Source: GCA-003244245 sp036279835 (GTDB lineage Bacteria > Actinomycetota > Actinomycetes > Mycobacteriales > Pseudonocardiaceae). Taken from it: a stretch of DNA of 24,500 bases. Below the pieces are notes generated by a model. That model made no database searches. It worked only from the letters and a program-made list of their open reading frames with translations, and was not told where the DNA came from. The DNA is taken from contig DASUII010000150.1 in assembly GCA_036279835.1 (NCBI GenBank), forward strand, positions 1 through 24,500. Reading direction: 5' to 3'. Position numbers and translations under genes: made by a program. Positions 22,334-24,500 of the stretch are shown here, piece by piece; positions within the stretch are counted from its first letter, which is position 1, and the number at the start of each line of letters is the position of its first letter.

Positions 22334-22683
22334 CCGCCGCCGCGGGAAACCTCGACGCGGCGCTGCGAGCGCTGGCCGACGGTAACCGCCGGCGGATCCT
22401 GGCACTGGTGCGCGACCAGCCACGTGCGGTCGGAGAGATCGCCGAACGGGTCGCGATGTCCCAGCAGGCCGTCTCCCATCACCTGCGGGTGCTGCGGACC
22501 GCGGGCCTGGTCGCCGAACACCGCGAGGGCACCCGGCACCTGTTCCAGGTCAGCACCGACGGGCTGGGCGCCGTACGAGAGTTCCTTGGCGGGTTCTGGC
22601 CCAGTCACCTGACCGCTCTCAAGCAAGCCGCCGAGGCCGAACTCGGATCGTGCTCACCTCAGAGCGGGAGGCAGAATGGCTGA
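22330..22683 (+). CDS. ArsR-family transcriptional regulator
   Basis: The 117-residue product has the standard ArsR winged helix: LDAALRALADGNRRRILALV, then IAERVAMSQQAVSHHLRVLRTAGLV and the wing HREGTRHLFQV. No clear Cys metal site is seen, which fits the non-metal ArsR group that is commonly paired with SRPBCC proteins. It starts at GTG 22330 inside the stop of the preceding fragment, and its last eight bases overlap the SRPBCC gene. It appears intact and would be expected to repress its own operon. Confidence 0.88.
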   Translation: MTAAAGNLDAALRALADGNRRRILALVRDQPRAVGEIAERVAMSQQAVSHHLRVLRTAGLVAEHREGTRHLFQVSTDGLGAVREFLGGFWPSHLTALKQAAEAELGSCSPQSGRQNG

Positions 22684-22894
22684 ATTCTCGACCTCGATCG
22701 ACATCGAGGCACCGCCGGAAGTGGTGTTCGCGCATCTGGTGACCGTGGAAGGAATGCTGGCCTGGATGGGACAGCACGCCGCGCTGCAGCCCGAAGGGCA
22801 TGCCAAAGGCTGGGCGCACTACCTCGCCCGGCTGCAGGTAGCGGCGGGAGGGATCGACCCGGGCCCCGACCCGTGGGTTACCAGCAACGTCTAG
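22676..22894 (+). CDS. SRPBCC (START/AHA1-like) protein with the middle deleted
   Basis: The 72-residue frame starts at ATG 22676 (GGGAGG six bases upstream) with a perfect family N-terminus (FSTSIDIEAPPEVVFAHLVT, WMGQHAAL) and ends with the family C-terminal helix (GHAKGWAHYLARLQVAAGG, DPGPDPWVT). The family is about 140-150 residues; roughly 70 from the central beta-sheet are gone without loss of frame. The junction is near residue 40 (about 22795). The helix-grip pocket cannot form, so no ligand binding is expected. The overlap with arsR is preserved. Confidence 0.75.
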   Translation: MAEFSTSIDIEAPPEVVFAHLVTVEGMLAWMGQHAALQPEGHAKGWAHYLARLQVAAGGIDPGPDPWVTSNV

Positions 22895-22921
22895 CCGCGC
22901 ATGTCCTCCCGCGGCGGGTTG

Positions 22922-23803
22922 TCACGGGGTGGCCAGGAAACTTCGGAACCGGGCCGCCAGCCACGGTTTGCGACCCCAGGCCATCAGCTGGCCCTTGGCG
23001 ATCGCTGCCCACTGGCTCTGCCGCTGCCAGAACACCAGCAGGAACGCCACCGGGTCGGCCGAGAGATGGCAGTCGACCCGGCGCGCCGACGGGGTCTCGA
23101 CCCGCAGCATCCCGTCGTCGAAAACGAAATGGAGATGGAACCGGCTCCCACCGCGGATGCGCACGTCGAAGGTGGCGTTCAGGCCGGCCGCAGTGTCGGC
23201 ATTCACCAGCATCCGGGAATCGGCACGCTGGATGAGCGGGATGAAGAATCGGTCCATCAACAGGACCGCATGGGCAGGGTTGATCCGCCAGGGTCGCCCG
23301 GCGGCGCGGGCGATGTCATAGCCGTGCACGACAGTCTCGTTGAGCAGGTGACAGGTGAACGCCGACAGAGGCAAGGTCGTGCCTTGGATCAGCCAGGGAC
23401 GCAGCTCATCGGGAGACTGTCGCGCACAATCGACGAAGTACTGCTTCGCGCAGGCCTCGATCCGGTCAGCCAGCATGCTCAGGTGACGCTCCGGGTCGGC
23501 TCGCACCAACCGGGTGGTCATGTCGCCGAGATCGGCGATATCCCGGACCAGCGAGTCACCCGCCACCCCGGCCCGATCAGGCAGCAGGTCATGTAGGGCC
23601 GACCGGTCTCCTCGCGCCAGGCCGGCGATACCCAGCCAGGCCTGCGACAGATGCATGGCGACCTCAGCGAGGTCCCACTCACCCACTGCGGGGGCAGCGC
23701 CCGGATCACGGATGGACCGCAATAAGGTTGTCACCCGCCCCACCTCATCGCGCAAGGCATTCTGGCTGTGCTGCCAATCCAGTCTCGATGCGCTCATGAC
23801 CAT
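22922..23803 (-). CDS. mycothiol-dependent maleylpyruvate isomerase-like (MDMPI) protein
   Basis: The 293-residue product has an N-terminal DinB-like metal-binding four-helix bundle with the His/Glu/His set at His51 (VAMHLSQAW), Glu156 and His160 (LLNETVVHGYDIARA), and a C-terminal SCP2-like domain (about 195-293; FHLHFVFDDGMLRVE, CHLSADPVAFLLVFWQRQ). Relatives use mycothiol, the actinobacterial thiol, for isomerisation or conjugation. The substrate here is unknown. GGAG five bases upstream supports ATG 23803. Unlike the genes to its left it is full length. It is divergent from the TetR gene, which may control it. Confidence 0.85.
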   Translation of the reverse strand: MVMSASRLDWQHSQNALRDEVGRVTTLLRSIRDPGAAPAVGEWDLAEVAMHLSQAWLGIAGLARGDRSALHDLLPDRAGVAGDSLVRDIADLGDMTTRLVRADPERHLSMLADRIEACAKQYFVDCARQSPDELRPWLIQGTTLPLSAFTCHLLNETVVHGYDIARAAGRPWRINPAHAVLLMDRFFIPLIQRADSRMLVNADTAAGLNATFDVRIRGGSRFHLHFVFDDGMLRVETPSARRVDCHLSADPVAFLLVFWQRQSQWAAIAKGQLMAWGRKPWLAARFRSFLATP

Positions 23804-23840
23804 GGCGACTCCGCTGAGCTGGCCGCCCCCGAGTAGGCAG

Positions 23841-23894
23841 CGACTGATAACTAGCTATTCGTGGAAGGTAGTAATCGACTGATAACCTGTCAAG
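23841..23894 (+). promoter_or_regulatory. divergent control region with 11-bp direct repeat
   Basis: CGACTGATAAC occurs at 23841-23851 and 23876-23886, 35 bases apart. The second copy runs into TAACCT (23883-23888), which is six bases before GTG 23895 and fits a leaderless start for the TetR gene. The repeats could be binding sites for that regulator and would cover both promoters. AT-rich sequence (CTAGCTATTC) lies between. Confidence 0.45.
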
Positions 23895-24500
23895 GTGGCT
23901 GACGAGGCGGTGGCGACGGCGCCGCCTCGTCAGCGCCGGATGACCGCCGCGCAGCGCGAGCAGCAACTGCTGCGGGCCGCGGTGACCGCATTCGCCCAAG
24001 GCGGCTACAACGGCACCACCACTGACCAGGTAGCCAGGATCGCTGGCGTCTCCCAGCCCTACGTCCTGCGGTTGTTCGGATCGAAGCAGGCGCTGTTCCT
24101 CGCCGCCTACCAGCATGCCGGGTCCCGCATCCAGGACGCCTTCCGCGCCGCTGCCACGACCCTGCCACCTGGCGCCGAAGTGCCCGACCGGTTGGCCGCG
24201 TTGGGTTGTGCATACCTGCAGCTGGCCCGCGACCACGAGCTGCTGCTCGTCATGCAGCACGGCTTCATGGCCGCCGCCGACCCGGCACTCGGTCCGGCCA
24301 TGCGCCGCTGCATGATCGATATCTATCGCCTGGTCCGCACCCTCACTGGCGCCTCCGCCGAGCAGACCCGCGACTTCGCCGCCCGCGGCATGCTGATCAA
24401 CACCCTGGTGGCGCTGCGGATGCCCGAGCACCTCGACGAAGACCCCGTCGCCGCCGAGCTCGTCAACCACACCCTGACGCCACCGCCAGACTCCCCCTGA
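23895..24500 (+). CDS. TetR-family transcriptional regulator
   Basis: The 201-residue product is complete, its stop falling on the last bases of the window. The N-terminal HTH domain (about 20-68) reads QQLLRAAVTAFAQGGYNGTT, VARIAGVSQPYVLRLFGSKQALFLAAY, typical of TetR with the Tyr-Val-Leu recognition helix. The ligand-binding part has LQLARDHELLLVMQHGFMAAAD, common in TetR regulators next to efflux or redox genes. There is no ribosome site; the GTG appears to start a leaderless mRNA. Targets probably include itself and the divergent MDMPI-like gene; genes further right are out of view. Confidence 0.88.
   Translation: MADEAVATAPPRQRRMTAAQREQQLLRAAVTAFAQGGYNGTTTDQVARIAGVSQPYVLRLFGSKQALFLAAYQHAGSRIQDAFRAAATTLPPGAEVPDRLAALGCAYLQLARDHELLLVMQHGFMAAADPALGPAMRRCMIDIYRLVRTLTGASAEQTRDFAARGMLINTLVALRMPEHLDEDPVAAELVNHTLTPPPDSP

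Noticed and set aside
22893..22921. Hairpin between the convergent SRPBCC and MDMPI genes
   Set aside because: Only a five-pair stem (CCGCG/CGCGG) with a ten-base loop; expected by chance at this GC.

Overview
This 24.5 kb window is high-GC DNA from an actinobacterium. The pointers are mycothiol-type isomerase folds (22922-23803 and a fragment at 22148-22333), a DivIVA-like coiled-coil protein, a LytR-CpsA-Psr cell-wall ligase, a branched-chain/pyruvate dehydrogenase operon of mycobacterial type, and several genes that appear to start at the 5' end of a leaderless mRNA. A member of Pseudonocardiales or Mycobacteriales is my best guess, but nothing here fixes the genus. No rRNA, tRNA, CRISPR array, transposase or phage gene was found.

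Layout. 0-5.6 kb holds an EcsC-like protein, a secreted CHRD protein, a seven-helix YwaF/TMEM164-type membrane protein, a small Cys/His-rich unknown, a Phd/VapB-VapC toxin-antitoxin pair, the LCP ligase and a DivIVA-like protein. 5.6-9.2 kb is a tight E1alpha-E1beta-E2 2-oxoacid dehydrogenase operon with no E3. 9.2-10.9 kb is the nitrogen pair amtB-glnB on the minus strand; the ammonium channel carries Glu in place of the first pore histidine. 11.1-12.4 kb is a FemAB-type aminoacyltransferase. 12.4-15.0 kb holds two tandem, closely related flavin monooxygenases with visibly lower GC than their neighbours. They resemble the flavin half of salicylyl-CoA/anthraniloyl-CoA hydroxylases. 15.0-17.6 kb has an SCP2 protein and a three-gene glycan set (glycosyltransferase, hexapeptide acyltransferase, methyltransferase). 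A perfect 21-bp inverted repeat covers the glycosyltransferase start.

17.6-22.9 kb is the most unusual part. Two small regulators (MarR and ArsR) look intact, but almost every enzyme gene around them has lost an internal piece. The SDR lacks its catalytic core in frame. An F420-reductase-like gene is reduced to its two ends. An isochorismatase-like gene lacks its N-terminus. A ferritin-like gene and the CDGSH/[4Fe-4S]/CDGSH/truncated-haemoglobin gene behind it carry frameshifts. The haemoglobin runs into the tail of a mycothiol-isomerase-like gene, and an SRPBCC gene has lost its middle. This is either a decaying island or an assembly or sequencing artefact.

The right end has an intact MDMPI-type protein divergent from a complete TetR regulator, with an 11-bp direct repeat between them.

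Functionally, the window combines cell-envelope biogenesis (LCP, FemAB, DivIVA, glycan genes), central acyl-CoA metabolism, ammonium uptake, and redox/detoxification genes under local MarR, ArsR and TetR control. The ferritin-like plus CDGSH/Fe-S/haemoglobin pair and the twin monooxygenases are the best candidates for little-described biology. All family assignments come from reading the protein sequences by eye; no database search was run.
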